Assembly: GCA_016781775.1 (NCBI GenBank) | Contig: JADDPR010000496.1 | Coordinates: forward strand, 1 to 9,117 | Length of the DNA: 9,117 bases | Direction: 5' to 3' | DNA from: Rubrobacter sp. | Lineage (GTDB): Bacteria > Actinomycetota > Rubrobacteria > Rubrobacterales > Rubrobacteraceae | In this document: one piece after another, positions 1-6,462 of the stretch | Layout: each line of letters begins with the position of its first letter | Numbering within the stretch: position 1 is the first letter of the stretch | Translations under genes and position numbers: made by a program | The notes under the pieces: model-generated | What the model was told of the DNA's origin: nothing | The model's input: only the letters and a program-made list of their open reading frames with translations | Databases searched by the model: none

Positions 1-479
1 GCAAGGCCATCCTCCCGTACTACTTCGAATCCAAGGAGAACCTGATCCTGCTGACCATGCGGTGGGTGCTGGCGCGCGTCGCCCAGCGCATCCGCGAGGC
101 CATCGCGCGCGCCGACAGCGCCGAGGCGAAGGTGTCGGCGATGATCGACGCGATCTTTGTGAGCGGGGAGTCCAACCGCCGCTTCTACCTGGTCTTCTTC
201 GATTTCCTGGGCTACGCAGCCCGCAACGACCGCTTCGCCGACGTTGGCGCGACCTTCCACGAGATCTGCAATGGCCTCTACGCCGAGGTCGTCCAGCTCG
301 GGCAGGAGGAGGGGGTCTTCAACGGCACGGACGCGCGAGAGGCCGCCACGGTGGTCCGCGCCCTCGTGGACGGGCTGTTTACCCAGTGGATACAGGACAA
401 GGACTGGCAGAACACCCACGCGGAGTACCGCGAGATCTGCAAGCGCTCGGTCCTGGCCTACCTTACCGCCGGCACCTAG
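1..479 (+). CDS. TetR/AcrR-family transcriptional regulator, BetI-like C-terminal domain (5' end missing)
   Basis: This is the C-terminal part of a TetR-family repressor; the reading frame is open from base 3 and ends with TAG at 477-479. The first visible residues, KAILPYYFESKENL, are the end of the TetR helix-turn-helix DNA-binding domain (the usual 'YYF.SKE.L' signature after the recognition helix), so only about the first 40-50 residues are lost beyond the left edge. The remaining ~150 residues form the helical ligand-binding/dimerisation domain. The stretch REAATVVRALVDGLFTQWIQ resembles the BetI-type C-terminal domain (TetR_C_6), a family that often responds to small organic ligands. 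An internal ATG at 57 is not the start, because the conserved HTH end lies upstream of it. It sits about 230 nt upstream of the monooxygenase in the same direction, so local regulation of that cluster is likely but inferred. Family is confident; ligand unknown. Confidence 0.9.
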   Translation, partial: KAILPYYFESKENLILLTMRWVLARVAQRIREAIARADSAEAKVSAMIDAIFVSGESNRRFYLVFFDFLGYAARNDRFADVGATFHEICNGLYAEVVQLGQEEGVFNGTDAREAATVVRALVDGLFTQWIQDKDWQNTHAEYREICKRSVLAYLTAGT

Positions 480-617
480 AGCTCAAGGACCGATCACTCC
501 CCGCCGTCAACCGGCGTCCTCAGACCCGCTCGATGCGACGCACCGAAGTTCACGCAAGTCGTCTCGCCCTCCGAAATAGTCCGTTAGACGCATGTCTCGC
601 TCCCCCGATGGCCGCGG

Positions 618-647
618 TTGCGGGAAGTTGTCCGGCCGGTCAATAAT
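618..647 (+). promoter_or_regulatory. Weak candidate promoter of the monooxygenase operon
   Basis: A TTGCGG hexamer (618-623) is followed after 18 nt by AATAAT (642-647), one of the few AT-rich spots in the 480-711 spacer. The -35 match is only partial in a GC-rich genome, so this is tentative. Its spacer contains the inverted repeat at 628-643, the arrangement expected for a TetR-repressed promoter. It would give a 5' leader of roughly 55-60 nt before the ATG at 712. Confidence 0.3.
628..643. promoter_or_regulatory. 16-bp inverted repeat, candidate TetR operator
   Basis: TTGtCCGGCCGGtCAA is symmetrical at 14 of 16 positions: arms TTG/CAA and CCGG/CCGG, with one mismatched pair (T/T). TetR-family dimers typically bind inverted repeats of about this size in the promoter they repress. 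The site lies downstream of the TetR gene, upstream of the monooxygenase, and inside the spacer of the candidate promoter. The link to this TetR protein is inference; the central CCGGCCGG alone could arise by chance in GC-rich DNA, but the matching outer TTG/CAA makes it more specific. Confidence 0.45.
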
Positions 648-711
648 GGAGATCGTCCGGTAAGGTTAGAGGCCGCGGTGTAGGAGATGGGTGCCGCGCG
701 GGGGAGGGCGT

Positions 712-2265
712 ATGAGCGGCGAGACGAGCGCGACGGGTTCGGGTAGAAGCGCCGCGGCGCGGGACAACCTCCTCGATGGGGAGGGGTACCTGGAGAGCTT
801 GCGCGACGCCCGCAGCGTGTACATTTACGGCGAGAAGGTTGGGGACGTCACGGAGCACCCGGCGTTCCGCAACTCGGCCCGCTCGGTGGCCCGGCTGTAC
901 GACGCGCTGCACGAGCGCGAGACCAGGGACGTGCTGATGGGAGTGGACCGGTTCGGCACCCGCACGCACAAGTTCTTTATGCCAAGCTACTCTGCCGGGG
1001 AGCTCGCGGAGGCGCGGGAGGCCATCGCCGTGTGGTCCAGGATGTCGTACGGGTTCATGGGGCGCACGCCTGACTACAAGGCGGCGTTTATGGCGACTTT
1101 GGGGGCCAACCCGGAGTTCTACGAGCCCTTCGAGGAGAACGCCCGGAGGTGGTATGCGGAGTACGCGGCCAGGGGGATGTTCCTCAACCACGTGCTCATC
1201 AACCCGCCCGTGGACCGGAACCGGCCCGTCCACGAGGTGCGCGACGTGTTCGTGCACGTGAAGGAGGAGAGGGACGACGGCATCGTGGTCGGCGGGGCGA
1301 AGATGCTGGCGACGGGCTCCGCCCTGACCCACGCGACCTTTGTGGCCCAGAACAGCGCCACGCACCTTCAGGAGGGCCGGGCCGAGGACTTCGCGCTGGT
1401 TTTTATCGCGCCGATGGATGCGCCCGGGGTCAAGCTTCTGTGTCGGGCCTCCTACGAGGAGCGGGCACGAAGCCCCTTCGACCACCCTCTCAGCAGCCGG
1501 TTCGACGAGAACGACGCCATCCTGATCTTCGACGACGCGTTTATCCCGTGGGAGAACGTCCTCGTCTACCGCGACGTGGAGAGGGCTACGGCCTTTTACG
1601 CAGCCTCGGGCTTCATGAACCGCTACACCCTGCAAGCCGGGACGCGCCTCGGAGTCAAGCTGGATTTCATGTGCGGCCTCTTCGCAAGGGCCACAAAGGC
1701 GAACGGGACGGATGGGTTTCGCGGGGTTGCGGTGGCTTTAGGCGAGCTCGTGGGCTGGCGCAACACGATCTGGGCGCTGACCACGGCGATGTGCCTCGAC
1801 CCGCAGGAGGGCCCCGGCGGGACCGCCATACCGAAGCTCGAGAACGGCGCCCTGATCCGGTTCTTCGGTCCCCAGGTCTGGCCGAAGTTCAAGGAGACCT
1901 TCGAGAACTTCCTCGGCGGCAGCCCCCTCGTCACCCCGTCCGGCTACGAGGACATGAAGGACCCCGACCTCAGACCGCTCATAGACAAGTACTACCGGGG
2001 CTCCGAGGGATCGGCGGAGGAGCGCATCAAGCTCTTCAAGCTGATCTGGGACGCCATCGGCACCGAGTTCGGCGGACGGCACGAGATCTACGAGAGAAAC
2101 TACGGGGGCAACCAGGAGCAGATCCGCCTCGACCTCCTGAAGTTCGCCGGCATCAGGGGCCTCTCTCAGGGCTTCGACGACCTCGTGGAAGAATGCCTCG
2201 CGGACTACGACGTCGACGGCTGGAAGTCCCCGACCTGGACGTTCACGAAAGACGGACGCGGTTAG
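712..2265 (+). CDS. HpaB-family FADH2-dependent aromatic monooxygenase (4-hydroxyphenylacetate 3-monooxygenase oxygenase component-like)
   Basis: Large component of a two-component flavin monooxygenase that uses reduced FAD supplied by a separate reductase to hydroxylate phenolic substrates in the cytoplasm. At 517 aa it has the family's usual length. The HpaB N-terminal domain begins near residue 20 (GEGYLESLRDARSVYIYGEKV). SRMSYGFMGRTPDY (about 109-122) carries the Arg/Tyr of the substrate pocket; FLNHVLINPPVDR (about 157-169) has the active-site His; MLATGSA (198-204) matches the flavin-binding loop; and SRFDENDA..FDDAFIPWENV (262-283) is the middle-domain signature. The helical C-terminal domain includes IGTEFGGRHEIYERNYGG. 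The ATG at 712 was chosen because GGGGAGGG (701-708) lies just before it; a GTG at 691 with its own AGGAG (682-686) would add seven residues. The downstream symporter starts 15 nt after its stop. No HpaC-like reductase is visible. Family sure, substrate not: HpaB, PvcC-like and nitro/chlorophenol monooxygenases share this fold. Confidence 0.9.
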   Translation: MSGETSATGSGRSAAARDNLLDGEGYLESLRDARSVYIYGEKVGDVTEHPAFRNSARSVARLYDALHERETRDVLMGVDRFGTRTHKFFMPSYSAGELAEAREAIAVWSRMSYGFMGRTPDYKAAFMATLGANPEFYEPFEENARRWYAEYAARGMFLNHVLINPPVDRNRPVHEVRDVFVHVKEERDDGIVVGGAKMLATGSALTHATFVAQNSATHLQEGRAEDFALVFIAPMDAPGVKLLCRASYEERARSPFDHPLSSRFDENDAILIFDDAFIPWENVLVYRDVERATAFYAASGFMNRYTLQAGTRLGVKLDFMCGLFARATKANGTDGFRGVAVALGELVGWRNTIWALTTAMCLDPQEGPGGTAIPKLENGALIRFFGPQVWPKFKETFENFLGGSPLVTPSGYEDMKDPDLRPLIDKYYRGSEGSAEERIKLFKLIWDAIGTEFGGRHEIYERNYGGNQEQIRLDLLKFAGIRGLSQGFDDLVEECLADYDVDGWKSPTWTFTKDGRG

Positions 2266-2280
2266 GGAGGGCGGTCTCCC
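2265..2280 (+). promoter_or_regulatory. Hairpin covering the Shine-Dalgarno of the BenE gene (possible translational coupling)
   Basis: GGGAGG (2265-2270) can pair with TCTCCC (2275-2280) around the tetraloop GCGG, giving five Watson-Crick pairs and one G-U. The left arm starts at the last base of the monooxygenase stop codon and is also the only Shine-Dalgarno-like sequence for the GTG start at 2281. The fold would hide the ribosome site until a ribosome terminating on the monooxygenase opens it. Pairing is seen in the sequence; the regulatory role is inferred. Confidence 0.4.
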
Positions 2281-3507
2281 GTGCGGCTGACCGGTCCCGA
2301 ACCGCCGAAGGCGGTCGGTCGCAACCTGCGGGATCTGCCGCGCAACACGACCTCTTCGACTCTGGGCGCCGGGTTCGTGGCGGCACTCCTCGGGTCGACC
2401 GGGCCCGCGCTTCTCGTTTATCAGGCGGCCTCGGGCGCCGGCTACCCGGACGCGGTGATCTCCTCCTGGTTTCTCGCCATCTTCGTCGGGGGGGGCTTGT
2501 TGAGCCTCGTGCTGGCGCTCCTTTACCGCGAGCCTATCTGCGGGGCTTATCCGATCGCCGGTAGCGCCCTGCTCGTGACGGTGCTCGGCGAGTACGACAT
2601 CTCGGAGGCGGTCGGGGCGTTTCTGGTCTCCGGCGTCCTCGTCACCCTGCTCGGGGTGACCGGGCTCTTCGACGCCGTGATGGAGCGCGTGCCCAACGAG
2701 GTCCTGATGGGGGCGCTGGCGGGGATACTCCTCCCGTTCGGGATCGAGGTGTTCGCCCTGCTCCCCTCGCAGCCGCTCCTGGTCGGCTCGATGGTCGTGG
2801 CCTACCTCGTCGGCGTCCGCTTCGTGCGCGCGGTCCCGCCGGCCCTCCTCGCGCTCGTGACCGGGTTCATCGTGGCGGGGACCGGCGGGCGGATCGAGGT
2901 GGGGGAGCTGGACCTGGCCCTCTCCGGCCCGGTGTTGGTCGCGCCGGCTTTCGACTGGGGTGCGGTCGTCTCCATCGCCGTGCCGCTGACCCTGCTCGCG
3001 GTCGCGACGCAGAACGCCCCCGGGGTGGGGATACTCAGGGCGAACGGGTTCGGCCCGCCCTCCAACGCGATCATGATCTTCAGCGGGATCGGCTCGATCC
3101 TGACCGCGCCCCTCGTCGGCAACGGCGTGAACATCGCCGCCCCGATGACGGCGGTCTGCGCGGGACCAGATTCGCATCCGGTCCCCGGGGGACGCTACGC
3201 GGCCACGGTAGTGCAGGGGCTCTTGTTCGTGACCTTCGGGGTGGCAGGGGCGACGGTGATCTCGCTTATAGGGGCGCTCCCCTCCGCCCTCATCGCGGGC
3301 GTCGCCGGATTGACGCTCCTGCCGGTCATCCTGCAGGCGCTACGGCTCTCCGTCGGAGGCGAGAATCACACCCTCGCGGCGGGCGTGGCCCTGCTGGTCG
3401 GGGCTTCGGGGTTGAGCATCTTCGGCATAAACTCGACGTTCTGGGCGCTCGTGGTCGGCGTGGCGCTCGCGAAGTTGCTCGGCGAGAACGGGGGGAAGAA
3501 GCCGTGA
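2281..3507 (+). CDS. BenE-family benzoate/aromatic-acid:H+ symporter
   Basis: Polytopic inner-membrane transporter, 408 aa, about the usual length for BenE, with some 11-12 hydrophobic segments from residue ~28 to the C-terminus and a short charged tail (GENGGKKP). Family signatures are ATQNAPGVGILRANGF (242-257), matching the BenE 'SQN.PG...LRA.GY' loop, and GNGVNIAAPMTAVCAGPDSHP (280-300), matching its 'G...N.AA.TAA.C.G..HP' loop. BenE proteins import benzoate or related aromatic acids with protons and are distantly related to NCS2 nucleobase permeases. The GTG start is set by GGGAGG (2265-2270) nine to ten bases upstream and by the 15-nt gap from the monooxygenase; a co-transcribed transporter for that enzyme's substrate is the natural reading. 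A hairpin overlaps its stop codon. The exact substrate (an aromatic acid, or possibly a heteroaromatic compound given the next gene) cannot be read from sequence. Confidence 0.87.
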   Translation: MRLTGPEPPKAVGRNLRDLPRNTTSSTLGAGFVAALLGSTGPALLVYQAASGAGYPDAVISSWFLAIFVGGGLLSLVLALLYREPICGAYPIAGSALLVTVLGEYDISEAVGAFLVSGVLVTLLGVTGLFDAVMERVPNEVLMGALAGILLPFGIEVFALLPSQPLLVGSMVVAYLVGVRFVRAVPPALLALVTGFIVAGTGGRIEVGELDLALSGPVLVAPAFDWGAVVSIAVPLTLLAVATQNAPGVGILRANGFGPPSNAIMIFSGIGSILTAPLVGNGVNIAAPMTAVCAGPDSHPVPGGRYAATVVQGLLFVTFGVAGATVISLIGALPSALIAGVAGLTLLPVILQALRLSVGGENHTLAAGVALLVGASGLSIFGINSTFWALVVGVALAKLLGENGGKKP

Positions 3508-3530
3508 ATTGCCTTCGCGGCGGCTTCTTT
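3496..3530 (+). terminator. Hairpin with short T run straddling the BenE stop codon (weak intrinsic terminator or attenuator)
   Basis: AAGAAGCCG (3496-3504) and CGGCTTCTT (3521-3529) are perfect 9-bp complements separated by 16 nt, with the right arm running into TTT (3528-3530). The left arm is the end of the transporter reading frame and the TGA lies in the loop. The T tract is short (TCTTT then G), so this may only reduce read-through into the amidohydrolase gene or stabilise the upstream mRNA. Confidence 0.45.
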
Positions 3531-3543
3531 GTAGGATCGGCGC

Positions 3544-3627
3544 GTGAAGCCAATGAAGCCAACGGTTGACCTTCTGATGAAGAATGTTGCACGACCCTCC
3601 TCCCACGCAATGCTTCGGGGCTCCTGA
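3544..3627 (+). other. Possible 27-codon leader ORF with a short tandem repeat, upstream of the amidohydrolase
   Basis: A small reading frame starts at GTG 3544 (or ATG 3553) and ends with TGA 3625-3627, two bases before the TTG start of the amidohydrolase. Its beginning is an imperfect tandem repeat, GAAGCCAAT GAAGCCAAC, giving the peptide start MKPMKPT. AGGATC (3533-3538) is a marginal ribosome site. The tight junction with the next start would allow translational coupling, which could explain why the amidohydrolase lacks its own good Shine-Dalgarno. There is no homology evidence and chance is quite possible. Confidence 0.2.
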
Positions 3628-3629
3628 CC

Positions 3630-5405
3630 TTGCAGGCCAGCCTCGAGGAGCACGCGAAGCTGATAGAGACGGCACGTGGTGAACGCCCGGCGGAGCTCTT
3701 CGTGCGCGGCGGCACGATAGCGAACGTCTACTCCGGCGAGTTGCACCCGGGGAACGTCGCCGTCACCGGAGGACTGGTAGCTTATGTGGGGAAGGGTGAG
3801 GGGGCCGTCGGCCCCGAGACGCGCGTGATCGAGGCGGACGGAATGGTCGTCGCGCCGGGCTACGTCGAGGCGCACTTCCACCCCTGGGTCCTCTACAACC
3901 CCGTGAGCATCGTCGAGGGCGTTCTCCCCCTGGGAACGACCACGATCTTCGCCGACAACCTCTTCTTCTACATGCAGATGGGTCCGGACGGCTTCCGGAC
4001 CATGATCGAGGACCTCAAGCAACTGCCGCTCTCCTACCTGTGGATGGCCCGCCTCACCTCCCAGGCGCAGTTCCCCGGCGAGGACGAGATGTTCGCTCTC
4101 GAAAAGGTCGAGCCCCTCCTCCGGCGCGACGACGTCGTGGGCACCGCCGAGGTCACGCGCTGGCCCGCCCTCGCCGCCGGAGACCCGAACCTGATAGCGA
4201 GCATCCGGGCCGCGAAGTCTCTGGGCAAGATCGTCGACGGCCACACCGGGGGCGCCTCGGAGGCGCGCCTCCAGCCGGTCGTCGCGGCGGGCATCGATGC
4301 GGACCACGAGGCGATAACGAAGGGAGAAGTCGTGAGCCGCCTCAGGCTCGGCGTTTGGACGATGCTCCGGAACAGCTCGCTTCGCCCCGATCTGCCGGAG
4401 CTTCTTCGCGCCGTCACCGAGGACGGCGTCAGCACGCAGCGGCTCATGATGACCACCGACGGCCCCTCCCCGGAGTTTCTCGCCGAGCACGGGCTCGTGG
4501 ACGGGATGCTGCGCGTAGCCGTAGAGAGCGGAATCCCGCCGATACAGGCCCTGCAGATGGTCACGATCAACCCGGCCACGCTCTTCAGGATCGACGGCGA
4601 GGTAGGCGGCATAGGAATAGGCCGACGCGCCGACCTGCTGCTCTTGCCTGACCTCACGACGTTCCGCCCCGAGACCGTAATCACGCAGGGGCGCGTCGTC
4701 GCCGAAAACGGGGAGCTTACCGCCCCGCTACCACGCCTCGACTGGTCGCGCTACGGGAGCCGGCCGCGTTTCGACAGGGGCCTCGACCTCGCGGACCCGA
4801 CCCTCTACCCGCTCAGGGCCTCCGGCGACGAGTCCGAGATGCCGGTCCTCCACCTCAAGACCGCCGTGATCTCGGAACGAAGGGACGCGCGTGTCCGGGT
4901 GAAGGACGGGCGCGTCGCGCTGGACGGGCAGCAGGGGCTGCTGCACGCCGCACTCGTGGACAGGGAGGGAGCCTGGATCTCCCGCGCCCTCGTCTCCGGT
5001 CTCGCCGGCGCCCTCCAAGGTCTGGCAAGCACCTACAACACGACCTCCCAGACCCTGGTCCTCGGAAGAAACCCGAATGCGATGGCCCGGGCGGCCCGAC
5101 GCGTGGAAGAGCTCGGAGGGGGAATCGCGATCGTCAGGGATGGCGAAGTTAGGTACGAGCTCGCCCTCCCCATCACCGGCATGATGTCCGAGAGGTCGTT
5201 CACCGAAGTCGTCGAGTGGAACCGACGCTTGACTCGCGCCGTTACCGAAGCGGGCTACGAGCATCACGACGTCCTCTACACGCTGCTGTTCCTCACCTGC
5301 GACTTTCTACCATCGCTGCGCCTGACGCCGCTCGGCCTGCTGGAAGTCAAGTCCTCCCGAGTCTTGATCCCCGCCGATAAACCCGCGAGGCCGCACAGGA
5401 TCTAG
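3630..5405 (+). CDS. Adenine deaminase-family amidohydrolase, divergent (AdeC-like, altered active-site motifs)
   Basis: Metal-dependent amidohydrolase of 591 aa, the typical AdeC length. It has the AdeC architecture: a small beta-domain (GGTIANVYSGEL, ~27-38), a TIM-barrel domain, a closing beta segment (RRADLLLLPDL, 332-342) and the adenine-deaminase C-terminal domain (RRVEELGGGIAIVRDGEV, 490-507, through SLRLTPLGLLEV, 562-573). Visible metal-site residues are HFH (82-84), H205 in DGHTGG, H226 in DADHE and Asp277 in MTTDG. However, the AdeC motif DPHEIANV, whose Glu bridges the two metals, is replaced by ADNLFF (108-113), and the AHDSHN motif is replaced by STYNTTSQ (467-474). Genuine 6-aminopurine deamination is therefore doubtful; the substrate may be another cyclic amidine or amide. 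The TTG start is preferred because homology begins at once (LIETARGERPAELFV) and an in-frame stop lies at 3567-3569; only CGGGG precedes it. It is the third structural gene after monooxygenase and symporter, separated from the symporter by a hairpin and 122 nt. Confidence 0.85.
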   Translation: MQASLEEHAKLIETARGERPAELFVRGGTIANVYSGELHPGNVAVTGGLVAYVGKGEGAVGPETRVIEADGMVVAPGYVEAHFHPWVLYNPVSIVEGVLPLGTTTIFADNLFFYMQMGPDGFRTMIEDLKQLPLSYLWMARLTSQAQFPGEDEMFALEKVEPLLRRDDVVGTAEVTRWPALAAGDPNLIASIRAAKSLGKIVDGHTGGASEARLQPVVAAGIDADHEAITKGEVVSRLRLGVWTMLRNSSLRPDLPELLRAVTEDGVSTQRLMMTTDGPSPEFLAEHGLVDGMLRVAVESGIPPIQALQMVTINPATLFRIDGEVGGIGIGRRADLLLLPDLTTFRPETVITQGRVVAENGELTAPLPRLDWSRYGSRPRFDRGLDLADPTLYPLRASGDESEMPVLHLKTAVISERRDARVRVKDGRVALDGQQGLLHAALVDREGAWISRALVSGLAGALQGLASTYNTTSQTLVLGRNPNAMARAARRVEELGGGIAIVRDGEVRYELALPITGMMSERSFTEVVEWNRRLTRAVTEAGYEHHDVLYTLLFLTCDFLPSLRLTPLGLLEVKSSRVLIPADKPARPHRI

Positions 5406-5474
5406 GACGGTGTAGCCCTTCGGATCTCGGGCGGGCCACCTGCCGGAGACCGGCGTTCAGCTACCGCGCCAGGG

Positions 5475-5501
5475 TCGAGCAGGTTAGCATCGCCTGCTCG
5501 A
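5475..5501. other. Perfect 9-bp inverted repeat in the spacer between the amidohydrolase and the DUF1622 pair
   Basis: TCGAGCAGG (5475-5483) and CCTGCTCGA (5493-5501) are exact reverse complements separated by TTAGCATCG. A further GAGCAG lies at 5513-5518, and a short GCCGG/CCGGC hairpin lies just upstream in the same spacer. There is no T run, so as a terminator it is weak; it sits 70-95 nt after the amidohydrolase stop and 88 nt before the DUF1622 start, so it could equally be an operator or a processed RNA end. The rest of the 5406-5588 spacer shows no reading frame or RNA gene I recognise. Confidence 0.35.
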
Positions 5502-5588
5502 TTCCTCGTGGGGAGCAGCGTAAGGCATTGGCCCGAAGCCGGGGCGGTCGGCGTTTGCGGTGGAGCGGCAAGCGGGTAACCACGTCGG

Positions 5589-5966
5589 ATGGAGGAGCTT
5601 CTGGTTACGGTCGTCGGTTACCTGCGCCTTCTGGTCGAGGCCATAGGGGCGGCTGTGGTCGGGTTCGGCGTTCTGGCGACCACCTACCGTTACGTTCTCA
5701 CGCTCTTCGGGGTGAGGGGGTACTCGAACAACGAGATCCGGCTGTACCTCGGGCGCTACCTGGCCCTGGGGCTGGAGTTTCAACTCGGAGCCGACATCCT
5801 CTCCACGGCCGTCGCCCCAACGCTGGACGACGTGATCCTGCTGGGCGCGGTCGCGACGATCCGAACGGTGCTCAACTACTTTCTCTCGCAGGAGTTGGAG
5901 CGCGAACGCCAGTTGGCCGCGCCCCAACCCGAGCGCGACGCCACACGCGACGTCGGGCGCGGGTAG
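5589..5966 (+). CDS. DUF1622 family membrane protein (first of a tandem pair)
   Basis: Small integral membrane protein of 125 aa with three hydrophobic stretches: about residues 8-38, 53-75 and 80-98. The family core is clear: IRLYLGRYLALGLEFQLGAD (51-70), then ILSTAVAPT and VATIRTVLNYFLSQELE (88-104). The tail is polar and rich in R/E/P. DUF1622 proteins are widespread in bacteria and have no established function that I know of; the conserved LEF, AD and IRT/LNYFL residues lie within or beside membrane helices, which hints at a channel- or transport-like role, but that is inference. The start is the only ATG available, since an in-frame TAA lies at 5577-5579. No Shine-Dalgarno precedes it, so translation may be leaderless or weak. 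A second, diverged copy starts 12 nt after the stop. Confidence 0.85.
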   Translation: MEELLVTVVGYLRLLVEAIGAAVVGFGVLATTYRYVLTLFGVRGYSNNEIRLYLGRYLALGLEFQLGADILSTAVAPTLDDVILLGAVATIRTVLNYFLSQELERERQLAAPQPERDATRDVGRG

Positions 5967-5978
5967 GTCCGGTCGCCC

Positions 5979-6278
5979 TTGGACCTCTACCGCGAGGCCC
6001 TTCACCTTCTGCGGCTCCTCGCTTTGACGGTAGGCACCACCGCGATCTTCCTCGGTATCCTGCGGGCTGCCCTCGTCGCCCGGGGACCGGAAGACAGGGG
6101 CAGGGTCGCCAGCAGCATACTCGGACACGCCTCCCTGGGACTGGAGTTCTTTGTAGGCGCTACGCTCCTGAACCTCGTCCTCAACCCCACCCTCGCGGCA
6201 GCAGCGACCACGGCTACCACAATAGTCATCCGCAAGCTCCTCACGTTCTCCCTCGGCCTCCAAGCCCGCAACGCGTAA
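5979..6278 (+). CDS. DUF1622-like small membrane protein (second, diverged copy)
   Basis: A 99-aa hydrophobic protein with three likely membrane segments (about residues 9-31, 45-70 and 75-95). It aligns without large gaps to the upstream protein: LGHASLGLEFFVGATLLN..LNPTL matches LGRYLALGLEFQLGADILSTAVAPTL, and IVIRKLLTFSL matches ATIRTVLNYFL. The Asp of the 'AD' motif has become Thr, and the polar tail is missing. The TTG start at 5979 is assigned because it lies 12 nt after the first copy's stop and gives an N-terminus (DLYREALHLLRLL) matching that of the first copy; the ribosome site is poor (GTAGG further upstream). Co-translation as subunits of one membrane complex is plausible but inferred. 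An alternative is that it is a separate DUF1622 subfamily rather than a recent duplicate. Confidence 0.75.
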   Translation: MDLYREALHLLRLLALTVGTTAIFLGILRAALVARGPEDRGRVASSILGHASLGLEFFVGATLLNLVLNPTLAAAATTATTIVIRKLLTFSLGLQARNA

Positions 6279-6415
6279 GCAGATCAGCGGTGCACCAAAT
6301 CTTCCCCGGAGCAACGGAAGGGTGAAGGGCGCCCCGCCGTCGCACTCATTCGCGGGACGGGCGGCAACCACTACGGGATTCGGTTGTGCTCGGCTCGGTG
6401 TAATTATTAGCGAAT

Positions 6416-6437
6416 AGGGGCGGGGGGCGCTGCCCCT
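6416..6437. terminator. GC-rich hairpin between the convergent DUF1622 and SDR genes
   Basis: AGGGGC (6416-6421) can pair with GCCCCT (6432-6437), or more tightly GGGGC (6424-6428) with GCCCC (6432-6436) around GCT. It lies 26 nt past the minus-strand SDR stop and about 140 nt past the plus-strand DUF1622 stop. No proper T run follows on either strand, though a short AT-rich patch (TAATTATTAG, 6401-6410) is adjacent. It could serve both converging transcription units. The rest of 6279-6462 shows nothing recognisable. Confidence 0.3.
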
Positions 6438-6462
6438 GTCCTCCTTCCCGCAGGGCGTCCTT

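Noticed and set aside
712..2265. 4-hydroxybutyryl-CoA dehydratase, which shares the HpaB fold
   Set aside because: The cysteines and histidine that hold its [4Fe-4S] cluster are not found at the expected places; the sequence fits the monooxygenase branch.
1738..3177. Long minus-strand open frame opposite the monooxygenase and BenE genes
   Set aside because: Its translation is an Arg/Asp/His/Gly-rich shadow with no domain, as expected opposite GC-rich genes; the plus strand encodes two well-recognised families.
2281..3507. NCS2 nucleobase permease, tempting because of the adenine-deaminase-like neighbour
   Set aside because: The loops ATQNAPGVGILRANGF and GNGVNIAAPMTAVCAGPDSHP match BenE, not the NCS2 signature; some purine-like substrate is still not excluded.
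3366..4490. Long minus-strand open frame opposite the AdeC-like gene (similar ones at 640-1635 and 5484-6371)
   Set aside because: Low-complexity, charged translations with no recognisable motif; mirror frames of real genes or spacers caused by high GC.
5406..5588. A tRNA or thiamine-type riboswitch in the spacer with hairpins
   Set aside because: No cloverleaf can be drawn on either strand and no conserved riboswitch core is visible; only isolated stems are present.
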